Part shown: positions 23,733 through 30,597 of the stretch, one piece after another
Position numbering within the stretch: position 1 is the stretch's first letter
Layout of the letters: every line of letters begins with the position of its first letter
Assembly: GCA_013154205.1 (NCBI GenBank)
Contig: JAADCY010000146.1
Location: 1-47,831, forward strand
From: Thermoproteota archaeon
Lineage (GTDB): Archaea > Thermoproteota > Thermoprotei_A > Sulfolobales > Desulfurococcaceae
Length of the DNA stretch: 47,831 bases
Direction of reading: 5' to 3'
Translations under genes and position numbers: made by a program
The notes under the pieces: generated by a model
What the model saw: only the letters and a program-made list of their open reading frames with translations
Told to the model about the DNA's origin: nothing
Databases searched by the model: none

Positions 23733-24175
23733 ATGCCCCTAGCACACTACAAATAGCACACTACAAATACAACGAGCTATACATCGACGTAGACCTCTCC
23801 AGCATAGGCATAGTCACATGCAACCCACCCACCATCGAGGCCTGCGGATACGTATCTACACCCGACGGAGTATTCTCACGTTACATCTGCACAAAAATAA
23901 TAAACTCAAAAAGCTTCAGCGAAGCACTAAGACAGAGAAGAAAAGAACTAGAAGACCAATACTGCGGCGACGCAGACAACCCCGAACAATGCATAGAATA
24001 CTATAACGACCAGCTAGCCGAAATGGCGTGCGAAACCATAGACCCAGAATACATCATACCCTATATAGACATGGAGGAAATCATAGAAGCACTAGCCAAA
24101 GCCGCAGAAGACTTCATCCCAGCAAAAACAAAGCACAGAACACTATTACACTACCTAAATAAGGGTGCCCAATAA
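23733..24175 (+). pseudogene. Frameshifted gene (about 142 aa intended), broken by a 14-bp tandem duplication
   Basis: A good ribosome-binding site and ATG start MPLAHYK, which hits TAG after seven codons. The sequence from 23756 onward in another frame encodes 139 well-formed residues (AHYKYNELYIDVDLSSIGIV, then a Cys-containing helical region and LLHYLNKGAQ) but has no start codon of its own before 24022. Removing one copy of the 14-bp repeat at 23740-23767 joins ATG to this frame exactly. The downstream gene still overlaps the stop (TAATG). Either a recent mutation, a switchable frameshift or an assembly error. Confidence 0.7.
23740..23767 (+). repeat. 14-bp perfect tandem duplication
   Basis: TAGCACACTACAAA occurs twice back to back (23740-23753 and 23754-23767). 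Its length is not a multiple of three, and it shifts the frame of the surrounding gene a few codons after the start. Confidence 0.9.
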
Positions 24176-24459
24176 TGATGAGCAAAGACATGACAAAGAT
24201 GATAATCGAAGACATAACGGAGAAAATGCAGGAACAAGACAAGGATATTGTCAAGGCATGGATGATAATGCCATTCAGACTAAGCCCTACAAAAATGGTA
24301 ATAGCAATAAAGAAAAAAGAAAACAAACACATCATCTACATAATTAACGCAATGCTCCTCGAATCAATACCAGTAATAATACGCCGCCCACAAGTAATAG
24401 ACGAGATAATAAATATTCTACAAGAAGCAAAACAATATCTAACAAGGGAGAAACAATGA
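24175..24459 (+). CDS. Hypothetical protein (94 aa)
   Basis: Begins MMSKDMTKMIIEDITEKMQE, helical, followed by a beta hairpin (PTKMVIAIKKKENKHIIYII) and a C-terminal helix. AT-rich codon use. The start overlaps the stop of the broken gene upstream, and its end overlaps the AbrB-like gene. Possibly the partner of that regulator. No family is recognised. Confidence 0.55.
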   Translation: MMSKDMTKMIIEDITEKMQEQDKDIVKAWMIMPFRLSPTKMVIAIKKKENKHIIYIINAMLLESIPVIIRRPQVIDEIINILQEAKQYLTREKQ

Positions 24460-24782
24460 CAGAAACACAAAAAGACTATATAGCAGTCATCCTACGCGTA
24501 CGGTGCTACAAACAGGTAAAACAGCTCAAAAACCAAGCCAAAACATACTATACATACCGAGCAACAATACCACGGGAAACAGCCGAGAAACTAGGCCTAC
24601 AAGACGACGAACTAGTACTATGTCTAGTAAAGAGGCCGGAATGGTACCACATAATAGACTGGACAGATAAAGACAACCAGAAACACCTATGGCCCAAATT
24701 ACCAGATAGGGCCAAGCAAGAGCTGTGCCAGCTAGGCCTAGCACCAAAACACCTATGCACAGATATGAAAACACCCCCATAA
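24456..24782 (+). CDS. AbrB/SpoVT-like DNA-binding protein (108 aa)
   Basis: Residues about 29-62 (TYRATIPRETAEKLGLQDDE followed by LVLCLVKRPEW) match the swapped-hairpin AbrB/MazE fold: strand, IPRE turn, helix, LGL turn, acidic turn, strand. The C-terminal half is unrecognised. Last gene of the operon; the first unit of the 28-bp repeat array begins within its final codons (24765), so array and gene overlap. It is a candidate ligand of the array or of the CTAG operators. Confidence 0.7.
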   Translation: MTETQKDYIAVILRVRCYKQVKQLKNQAKTYYTYRATIPRETAEKLGLQDDELVLCLVKRPEWYHIIDWTDKDNQKHLWPKLPDRAKQELCQLGLAPKHLCTDMKTPP

Positions 24783-25154
24783 ACATCTTATATTGAAAAC
24801 ATCGTCAGGAAGCAACTATAACAACTATACTTGAAAACATTGACAAAATCACTTATACTTGAAAACAAACAGTTCGACCACAAATATTTGAAACAAAACC
24901 CATAATCAAACACAAGAAATCGAAAACAAGTATATAGTACATATAAACCATTGAAAACACATACAAAAACAATTTAATTTGAAAACAATCGCCTAGACAG
25001 AAAGTTTTGAAAACACCCACATAACAATGTTATCTTGAAAACAAAAATATAAACATTGCTTGTTGAAAACAGGAGTCAAACCAATTTAAATTGAAAACAA
25101 ATACATAAACATTAGCGATTGAAAACAAATAGTTAAACATATCTTATTGAACCA
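24765..25154 (+). repeat. 28-bp-period degenerate repeat array (iteron-like), about 13 units
   Basis: The core TTGAAAACA recurs at 24793, 24831, 24859, 24888 (variant TTGAAACA), 24920 (TCGAAAAC), 24951, 24979, 25007, 25035, 25063, 25091 and 25119. A start unit ATGAAAAC lies at 24765 and a half unit at 25147. From 24951 to 25147 the period is exactly 28; earlier steps are 28, 38, 28, 29, 32, 31. A weaker second block, ATAAACAT, falls about 16 bases into several units. All units point the same way, and no frame is open across the array. It lies just before the origin recognition boxes, so replication iterons or a partition site fit best. Confidence 0.8.
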
Positions 25155-25378
25155 TCCACACCATGTCCATCAAAAACATATACACAACAACCATAATCCA
25201 TCCATAAAATACATATTTTCTAATAGACAAGCCCCTCATCACAGTATTCTTTCCAATAACACTAAACAAAAACAACACCAAAACAAACCAAACAAACAAA
25301 ACACCAAACCCAAACAATTAGATATACTAAAAGAAAAACACATACAAAAACATATCATCACATCAATCATATATATTT

Positions 25379-25396
25379 CTCCAGTGGAAACATAGG
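25379..25396 (+). promoter_or_regulatory. Origin recognition box 1
   Basis: CTCCAGTGGAAAC followed by ATAGG. The core is the archaeal ORB/mini-ORB sequence bound by Orc1/Cdc6. Confidence 0.75.
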
Positions 25397-25673
25397 TATT
25401 TCCATTAGAAAAACTAACCAATCATTATACAAACCATTAAAACACATATATAAACTAGGAGAAAAATATATATAGAACAAAAAGCTTAAAAACAAATGCA
25501 TACTCAAAAATAAGTGCACCAAACCAAAAAGTTAAAATAACAAACAAAATCCCGTTCTAAACACTATAAAACAAAACAATTCAAATTCATACGTATATAG
25601 AAATCAGACAATGGGATAAAAATATATACTCAACCGCTAAAATATATAGCTAAAAATTACTATTTTCGGTGGG

Positions 25674-25691
25674 CTCCAGTGGAAACAATGG
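25674..25691 (+). promoter_or_regulatory. Origin recognition box 2
   Basis: CTCCAGTGGAAAC followed by AATGG, in the same orientation as box 1, at the right edge of the AT-rich stretch. Confidence 0.75.
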
Positions 25692-25836
25692 TTAGAAATT
25701 CGAGTTCGAAACACTAACCTTAATGATATTTAATTAAAGTTAGAACCTCTGAATTTTTCCGAACATATGCACAAAAATATAAATACTTTTCGTTTGTATA
25801 AAGAATCATCACGTCCATATTTTTTATTAGAAAATT

Positions 25837-25854
25837 CTCCAGTGGAAACAAAGC
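25837..25854 (+). promoter_or_regulatory. Origin recognition box 3
   Basis: CTCCAGTGGAAAC followed by AAAGC. It lies just left of the first arm of the AAACTCCCCGGTT inverted repeat. Confidence 0.75.
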
Positions 25855-25858
25855 CTGT

Positions 25859-25958
25859 AAACTCCCCGGTTACCACTATATAAACCTTACTTATAACAAT
25901 ACATCATACATTCACATGAAAACCTCCAGTGGAAACCCGGGTGTAAACCGGGGAGTTT
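25859..25958. repeat. Split inverted repeat AAACTCCCCGGTT / AACCGGGGAGTTT
   Basis: Left arm 25859-25871, right arm 25946-25958, about 74 bases apart, with box 4 between them and box 3 just outside. A third, direct copy of the core (AACTCCCCGGTTTAC) occurs at 26716-26730 inside the small membrane-protein gene. Such GC-rich islands stand out against the AT-rich origin. Confidence 0.7.
25924..25941 (+). promoter_or_regulatory. Origin recognition box 4
   Basis: CTCCAGTGGAAAC followed by CCGGG, lying between the arms of the AAACTCCCCGGTT inverted repeat. Confidence 0.75.
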
Positions 25959-26095
25959 CACTCCATGAAAAACACTCAAAAAACTATAAATACCACGAAA
26001 AAAGTGCACCAAAAAACATATATAAAAGAAACCCTCCAGAACCCGAGCGAAACTATTCAGCTAATAACATATAATTATTTAAAAATAAGAATTGA

Positions 26096-26117
26096 ATGAT
26101 TGACACTTGTCAATCAT
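26096..26117. repeat. 22-bp palindrome in origin region
   Basis: ATGATTGACA-CT-TGTCAATCAT: two perfect 10-base arms with a two-base centre. It is suited to a dimeric protein or a cruciform, and lies between boxes 4 and 5. Confidence 0.8.
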
Positions 26118-26150
26118 ATATAAACTTTACCCATGATGAGAGCCTACGAT

Positions 26151-26168
26151 TTCCAGTGGAAATAGGGG
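26151..26168 (+). promoter_or_regulatory. Origin recognition box 5
   Basis: TTCCAGTGGAAA followed by TAGGGG; the G-run downstream is the best of the set and matches the G-string of full-length ORBs. Confidence 0.75.
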
Positions 26169-26311
26169 TTCTTCATCTGGAAATTTAGTTAGAAAAACAA
26201 ACCAAAAACATAAATAAGAGCGATCCAAGAAAAACTTTTAAACCATAAAATTCAACCTAAAAATATTGACATCAAGGAAACCAAAACACCATCCTAAAAA
26301 CATAACAAGAA

Positions 26312-26326
26312 CGGAGTAATACTCCG
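26312..26326. repeat. 15-bp palindrome CGGAGTA-A-TACTCCG
   Basis: Seven-base perfect arms around one central base, in an otherwise AT-rich stretch right of the last origin box. Possible binding site of a dimeric protein. Confidence 0.65.
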
Positions 26327-26477
26327 GAAAAATTAGAGATTCTAACTTCGAAAAACTTAAAAATAGATTTCAGAGATGCTGACAAAGAATTGAAACTAGG
26401 GGTATTTAAATCCGATTTCTGCCATGGAAAACCTCATCGAAAAAAACAAATATCCCCTTATATACTTTTGCCAACCT

Positions 26478-26513
26478 AAAAATGTTGAAAACTCGGTGGG
26501 ATTCAACATTTTT
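26478..26513. repeat. 12-bp-arm inverted repeat with 12-base loop
   Basis: AAAAATGTTGAA (26478-26489) and TTCAACATTTTT (26502-26513) are perfectly complementary. It lies about 35 bases upstream of the TATA box of the 26599 gene. It may act as an operator, a hairpin, or the right border of the origin. Confidence 0.7.
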
Positions 26514-26598
26514 ATCTAGAAAATTTGACCCACTTTCACCGTGTTCTATATAATATATATAGGAAAAGGTGAAAAAGTCGGCTAAATTTATCATTACA

Positions 26599-26805
26599 AT
26601 GAATGCGATAGTGTATTTTGTCTTTTTGTTTTTGAACCTGTTATGTCTAGTACTGTCTTTATTCTGTGCTTGTTTTTGTACAGTTTTTCTTGGTGTTTCC
26701 GATGGGGTTTTTGGTAACTCCCCGGTTTACGATGAGGTTGTACTACGATATTACACTGTAAATGTACATGAAATTTATTTAAAGTGCTATGATGATTCTT
26801 CATAG
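26599..26805 (+). CDS. Small membrane protein (68 aa)
   Basis: One long hydrophobic, Cys-containing helix (VYFVFLFLNLLCLVLSLFCA, about residues 5-31) is followed by a short polar domain. A TATAATATATATA box about 40 bases upstream would place transcription start close to this ATG, so I prefer it to the GTG at 26569. The gene contains the third copy of AACTCCCCGGTTTAC. First gene to the right of the origin. Confidence 0.45.
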   Translation: MNAIVYFVFLFLNLLCLVLSLFCACFCTVFLGVSDGVFGNSPVYDEVVLRYYTVNVHEIYLKCYDDSS

Positions 26806-26845
26806 TTATATAATACATGTATATCTATTATTAACTTGAGGGTGG

Positions 26846-27472
26846 ATGGTGGTGGCTGGTAATAAGTGGTTGTGTGTATTGTTTTCTCCGTTGAGGTGTT
26901 ATCGTTGTGGTGAAGATGGTTGCCTAGGCTGTAAGTTTATCGGTGTTGTTAAGGATGCAAGGGATGTTCTCAAGTTTATTGGTGGGTTTAAGAGTTTGAG
27001 AGACCTTGTTGTTAAGCTATGTGATTTTCTCGGTTATGGTGGTGGGAGTGTTGTTAGTGATTTGTTCTATGTTAGGCGTGGTGGTTATGCATCGTATGTT
27101 TTGTTCTATGTTCCTGAGGAAAGTAGTGATATGGTTGAGTCTGAGCTTAGGCGTAATATGGTGGCGTTGAACGGTGTTGTGGCTGGTTATCGTGTTGTTT
27201 TTAGGGGTGATGGTGTTGTATGGTATGCTGTGAAGCCGGTTGATCCTGGTGTGTTGTGGGATTTTCTATGGTTTTTGTCTGGGCTGGTTTGTCGGGTGTG
27301 GTGTGTTAGGGGTGCTGGGTTCAGTGTTGTTGGTGGTGCTCTGCACCGTGTACGCTATGTGTACACGTGGCTCAAAGACCCGTTCAGACGAGACATACCC
27401 GAAGTAGACACGCGGGACGTTAAGAAATACGTGGAGGAACTACTGCGGAGGAAGAAAACCATAATAATATAA
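26846..27472 (+). CDS. Hypothetical protein with four-Cys N-terminal knuckle (208 aa)
   Basis: Cys-x2-Cys-x4-Cys-x2-Cys (CYRCGEDGCLGC, from residue 18) predicts a small zinc knuckle. It is followed by an alpha/beta region rich in Val, Gly and aromatic residues and a basic C-terminal helix (VKKYVEELLRRKK). Codon use is strikingly T/G-rich (GTT, GGT, TTT) through most of the gene and changes to the C/A-rich style of its neighbours over the last 45 codons, as if the 3' end came from elsewhere. No family is recognised. Confidence 0.55.
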   Translation: MVVAGNKWLCVLFSPLRCYRCGEDGCLGCKFIGVVKDARDVLKFIGGFKSLRDLVVKLCDFLGYGGGSVVSDLFYVRRGGYASYVLFYVPEESSDMVESELRRNMVALNGVVAGYRVVFRGDGVVWYAVKPVDPGVLWDFLWFLSGLVCRVWCVRGAGFSVVGGALHRVRYVYTWLKDPFRRDIPEVDTRDVKKYVEELLRRKKTIII

Positions 27473-27480
27473 GAGGCGTA

Positions 27481-27951
27481 TTATTTATTCTGTTTTTCTT
27501 CGAGTTCTTTATATATTTTTACTGCGAGGGCTTCTGGCTCTGTTTTTTCCGGATCGATTATTATTTTATAGCTGTGAGCATTATGTGGCATCGCCTCTAT
27601 CACTATGTCTTTCTTTCTGAACGGTAGTTTTATTACTAGCATACCCGGTTTTAGTGTAAGGGCGTAGTAGTATCCGGGTATGAAGGACGCCTTTATTGTT
27701 GTGCCGTCCTTCTTTATGAGTTGTTTTATGAAGCGTGATAGCCATTTTCCACGTTTTGTCTTTGATGATATTATCTTGTCTATCATGTAGCTTGCTAGTA
27801 CTGGTATTGTTATTACTCCTAGTGCGGGATTTAGTATTGTTCCTAGAACGGCTATGCCGTAGCCGGCATCTAGTATGTTTGGTGCTTTAAAGCGTAGCTT
27901 CCATATCCGTATTTCTTTTTCCTTTGGTTTAACAAGTGAGATGGAAGGCAT
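27481..27951 (-). CDS. Hypothetical protein with hydrophobic hairpin (156 aa)
   Basis: A Gly/Ile/Leu/Val-rich stretch at about residues 28-58 may form two short membrane helices, followed by a basic region (KTKRGKWLSRFIKQLIKK) and a beta-rich C-terminal half. Convergent with 26846-27472. ATG follows GGTGATATA. No family is recognised. Confidence 0.5.
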   Translation of the reverse strand: MPSISLVKPKEKEIRIWKLRFKAPNILDAGYGIAVLGTILNPALGVITIPVLASYMIDKIISSKTKRGKWLSRFIKQLIKKDGTTIKASFIPGYYYALTLKPGMLVIKLPFRKKDIVIEAMPHNAHSYKIIIDPEKTEPEALAVKIYKELEEKQNK

Positions 27952-27998
27952 TATATCACCATACTATAGTTTGTTTTTGATATATATTTATAGATGAT

Positions 27999-28775
27999 TT
28001 ATCTTGGTATTAGGAGTGTGGCTTGTTTTAGCCGTGTTTTCGGTATTTTTATCTGTGTGTGGAACCAGATGTTGTGGGGTAGTCGTGGCTGGCTGGGTGG
28101 CCGTGGTTTCTGTACGGCGGTTTTTCTGGCCTGTGGTTTCATTGTTGTCTTGGTTGTTGGGCCTAGCCATACCTTGTCGTGTCCCCGCCATAGTGTTTTA
28201 CCGTTTACCGTTAGTATTATGTCTAGCTTGTTCGGGCCGGGATGGGGGCTCGGCGCTAGCTGTGCGGCGGGTATTTTGACGCGTATTGAGCCGTCCCGGA
28301 TTGTCCGGCGTGTCAGCTCTAGTGTCTTTGTTTTGCCGGTGTCGTGGTCGCGGACGTGGAGCATGATCGTTGCGGGGATGCCGGGTTTTGACTGGCTGTA
28401 CTGTAGGATTACTACTAGGCCTGTGTTGAGTGGGTAGACCCAGTAATGTATTAGTTTAGGATTGTTCTTGTTTTCTTTTGCAGTGATGTTTATCGGTATT
28501 TTTTGCGCTCCTACTTCTAGCAGGTATGCTCCGGGCTTGTTGAACGCGGCTAGGAGTGTGATTGTGCCATGGTCTCCCTGTAGGTTTATCGGTATGATGT
28601 CTCCGGGGGCTAGTGTGCCTCCGCCGAGTGATGTGCGGTACCCGGTGTTTGATATTGCTTCTATTATTCTTATTGTTGCTTCTCCGTTCTCGGGTGCTTT
28701 GAGCAATCTGATCTTGTCCTGTGTCTTTGTCCATCTCGCCCCAATCTCTATATACTGGTTTGGCGGTGCCTGCAT
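27999..28775 (-). CDS. Beta-rich hypothetical protein (258 aa)
   Basis: Repeated strand-turn patterns (GAYLLEVGAQKIPINITAKE, NTGLVVILQYSQSKPGIPAT) suggest two or three Ig-like beta-sandwich domains, with a basic Pro/Lys/Arg-rich C-terminal tail. There is no signal peptide. I prefer this strand because the opposite frames are dominated by Cys/Trp/Val, an antisense artefact. Possibly a particle protein. Confidence 0.55.
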   Translation of the reverse strand: MQAPPNQYIEIGARWTKTQDKIRLLKAPENGEATIRIIEAISNTGYRTSLGGGTLAPGDIIPINLQGDHGTITLLAAFNKPGAYLLEVGAQKIPINITAKENKNNPKLIHYWVYPLNTGLVVILQYSQSKPGIPATIMLHVRDHDTGKTKTLELTRRTIRDGSIRVKIPAAQLAPSPHPGPNKLDIILTVNGKTLWRGHDKVWLGPTTKTTMKPQARKTAVQKPRPPSQPRLPHNIWFHTQIKIPKTRLKQATLLIPR

Positions 28776-28888
28776 TTCTGGTCACTCGTGTTTATTCTTT
28801 TGTTTTTCTTGGTATTTATTGGTGGTTTTCTCGTCGTGTGGGTTTTTATAGTGTCCTGTATCCTTATCTATAGTATGGTGATGGATGT

Positions 28889-29071
28889 ATGTGTGCGGAG
28901 CACGTGTCCCGGCCCCTCCTCCCCGGTGGGCGTTCGGCTACTTTTCCGGCCCAGGTATGGAGGAATGGGGACAGCCTAGTAGTCACCATCAAGAAGCGTG
29001 TAGTCGAGAAGCTCGGATTGAAGCCCGGTGACAACGTCCTCATAACAATAACCGTGCTGGGTGAGCAGTGA
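28889..29071 (+). CDS. AbrB/MazE-like DNA-binding protein (60 aa)
   Basis: Residues about 19-54 (AQVWRNGDSLVVTIKKRVVE then KLGLKPGDNVLI) are a typical AbrB swapped-hairpin domain, as in transcription factors and antitoxins of archaea. ATG follows GGTGATGG. It heads the long plus-strand cluster of small genes to 36501, so it may regulate that cluster. No toxin of a known family follows it. Confidence 0.75.
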   Translation: MCAEHVSRPLLPGGRSATFPAQVWRNGDSLVVTIKKRVVEKLGLKPGDNVLITITVLGEQ

Positions 29072-29394
29072 TGATGAACACTTACCGTGTAGAGGAGATC
29101 TATCTCGTGAACCGTGAGAAGCACAAGGTTAAGGCCCAGTTCTGGAGGAACAGCAACGGGCGCCTGATAAGGGCGTTTATCTTCACCGACTACGAGGGCG
29201 AGACAGGGGACAGGATAGTGAAGGCACACGTGGTCGTAGCCGTCTCCGACCTAGTAGCCTCCGCGAGCATCGACATGGAGCGCTGGAGGCCCGGCGGCAC
29301 CACCCACGTCAAGAAACATGTGGAAGCCTCAAGCATAGCGAGGACAAGCCCCCAGAAAATCCACGACATGATCAAAAAATCAAGAGGAGGTTGA
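29071..29394 (+). CDS. Hypothetical protein (107 aa)
   Basis: Overlaps the AbrB-like gene (TGATG). Begins MMNTYRVEEIYLVN, beta-rich (YRVEEIYLV, KVKAQFW, LIRAFIFTDYEG), with a Val-rich helix and a basic C-terminus. If the AbrB-like protein is an antitoxin, this is the toxin position, but nothing in it resembles known toxin families. Confidence 0.5.
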   Translation: MMNTYRVEEIYLVNREKHKVKAQFWRNSNGRLIRAFIFTDYEGETGDRIVKAHVVVAVSDLVASASIDMERWRPGGTTHVKKHVEASSIARTSPQKIHDMIKKSRGG

Positions 29395-29400
29395 GAAGTA

Positions 29401-29583
29401 ATGGTTAGGGTCGAGGTTGATCTTAGGCTCGTTGTTGATGTTGATGAGGAGACAGCGAAGCTACTAATGATATTGCCGGCGTTTGACAGGGACTCGCTTG
29501 CACAGATAGTGTCGAAGCTGATCGCTATACAGAAGGCACAGATTGGGATACAGGTGAAGAAGCATAAGGAGGCTGGTAAGTGA
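29401..29583 (+). CDS. Small VDEET-domain protein (60 aa)
   Basis: A strand (VRVEVDLRLVVDV) is followed by DEETAKLLMILPAFDR and a helix. The same VDEET--LL-LP--D pattern forms the C-terminus of the 317-aa protein at 9929-10882, so the two share a domain. It resembles a compact strand-helix-helix oligomerisation or DNA-binding module, but no named family is recognised. Confidence 0.55.
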   Translation: MVRVEVDLRLVVDVDEETAKLLMILPAFDRDSLAQIVSKLIAIQKAQIGIQVKKHKEAGK

Positions 29584-29804
29584 TGAATAAAGTTATTATC
29601 GAGCTTCATGTCGAACCATCGGGACATAAGGTAATAGATGAGTTACGGAGCATGGCATTCCAGTTTAATGAAGGTAATATTAGCGAGTATGATGTACTAG
29701 ATTATCTTAAACAAATGATTCATACTGATAGGATTATTCTCTGGGAACTGAATATCAAGGAATCAAGGAGGCTGGTAAGTGATGGGGTGGAAGAAGGGCA
29801 GTAA
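29583..29804 (+). CDS. Hypothetical protein (73 aa)
   Basis: Begins MNKVIIELHVEPSGHKVIDE: one strand, then helices. ATG overlaps the upstream TGA. The gene starts and ends with the same 20-base junction (AAGGAGGCTGGTAAGTGATG) that carries ribosome-binding site, stop and start. AT-rich. No family is recognised. Confidence 0.5.
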   Translation: MNKVIIELHVEPSGHKVIDELRSMAFQFNEGNISEYDVLDYLKQMIHTDRIILWELNIKESRRLVSDGVEEGQ

Positions 29805-29967
29805 GGCTGGCAGGTGTAGGGAGTGTTGGTACTATGTCGGCCTACGTAGCGGCGGCCCCTACTGCCGCAAGCACCACAAGAAGATATCGCCGTACATGGA
29901 GCGTTGCCACGATTATCTACCCGTATGGCTACACTACGGCAGAAAACCAAAGATGACCATGGGGTGA
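29782..29967 (+). CDS. Small Cys/His zinc-binding-like protein (61 aa)
   Basis: Cys-x2-Cys (CREC, from residue 12), then YCRKHHKK and ERCHDY give a CxxC...C..H...C set likely to bind zinc or an Fe-S cluster. Strongly basic. It overlaps the end of the previous gene by 23 bases; a GTG one codon earlier is an alternative start. Confidence 0.55.
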   Translation: MGWKKGSKAGRCRECWYYVGLRSGGPYCRKHHKKISPYMERCHDYLPVWLHYGRKPKMTMG

Positions 29968-29974
29968 ACAAGTA

Positions 29975-30241
29975 GTGTATGGTAGTGTTCTTGAGCCTGT
30001 ACTATTGTTTAACAAGATGCTTATGGAGCTAAAGGAAGAATATGAACGACTGAGATGTCCTATTGAGAGATATTGTCCTTATTGTGAGGAGGACTGCCTA
30101 GGCAACTACGAGTACTGCCCGATATACGTTAGGTGTCGGGATGCCGAAATCGTTGTCAGATGCATATTTGAGGCAGTGCCTATAACATGGCGTGACATCC
30201 CTTCTCTCATCAATAGATTCCTAGAGGGGGCGAGCAATTAA
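29975..30241 (+). CDS. Cys-rich hypothetical protein (88 aa)
   Basis: GTG start seven bases after GGGGTGA. Seven cysteines: RCPIERYCPYCEEDC near residues 27-41, then C48, C54 and C63. It probably binds metal. It overlaps the next gene (TAATG). No family is recognised. Confidence 0.55.
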   Translation: MYGSVLEPVLLFNKMLMELKEEYERLRCPIERYCPYCEEDCLGNYEYCPIYVRCRDAEIVVRCIFEAVPITWRDIPSLINRFLEGASN

Positions 30242-30594
30242 TGGTTGATATGTCTATGGTTGTATGGCATAGTAGGGTTGAAACCACGGGTTTCATGGCG
30301 TGGGGCCTCCATAGATATGGCTTGTATGACAAGGAGAGGGTGCTTGAGTTCCAGAAGACAGTGTGGACTTACCACTATGAAATATACACTGAGCATGTCG
30401 ATAACTATGATGTGGCTAACGAGGCAATAGTGTCGTTAATGATGCGGTACATGTATGGTCTGCCACATCCCGACGACTATGGCGTGTATCCTGATAAGTA
30501 TATGGTGTTGGAGCTGTGTTGTAATCCGTGGTATTATTACTGGTGGATGTACGACGAGATACTAGACCCAATATTCAGTAGTAGGAGGCGATAA
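30241..30594 (+). CDS. Aromatic-rich hypothetical protein (117 aa)
   Basis: Unusually rich in Tyr, Trp and Met (VWTYHYEIYTEHVDNYDV, NPWYYYWWMYDEILD). It is soluble-looking and acidic with a helical pattern, coupled to the gene upstream. No family is recognised. Confidence 0.5.
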   Translation: MVDMSMVVWHSRVETTGFMAWGLHRYGLYDKERVLEFQKTVWTYHYEIYTEHVDNYDVANEAIVSLMMRYMYGLPHPDDYGVYPDKYMVLELCCNPWYYYWWMYDEILDPIFSSRRR

Positions 30595-30597
30595 AAC

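Larger units (their letters stand above)
25155..26598. other. Probable replication origin region, no genes
   Basis: About 1.4 kb without a convincing gene. It holds five origin recognition boxes in one orientation (25379-26168), several palindromes, a direct repeat AAGTGCACCAAA (25512-25523 and 26002-26013), and a very AT-rich stretch between the first two boxes (about 25430-25670, with repeated TATATA) that could be the unwinding element. Together with the 28-bp repeat array at its left this is organised like an archaeal origin served by Orc1/Cdc6. The promoter of the gene at 26599 closes it on the right. Confidence 0.75.

Noticed and set aside
24765..25154. CRISPR array
   Set aside because: The regular TTGAAAAC cores recall the ends of crenarchaeal CRISPR repeats, but only 8-9 of 28 bases are conserved, there is no 24-37 bp repeat, and spacing between cores (about 20 bases) is too short for spacers.
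27994..28437. Plus-strand Val/Cys/Trp-rich protein (147 aa)
   Set aside because: Composition typical of an antisense frame; the opposite strand gives a coherent beta-rich protein over the same region.
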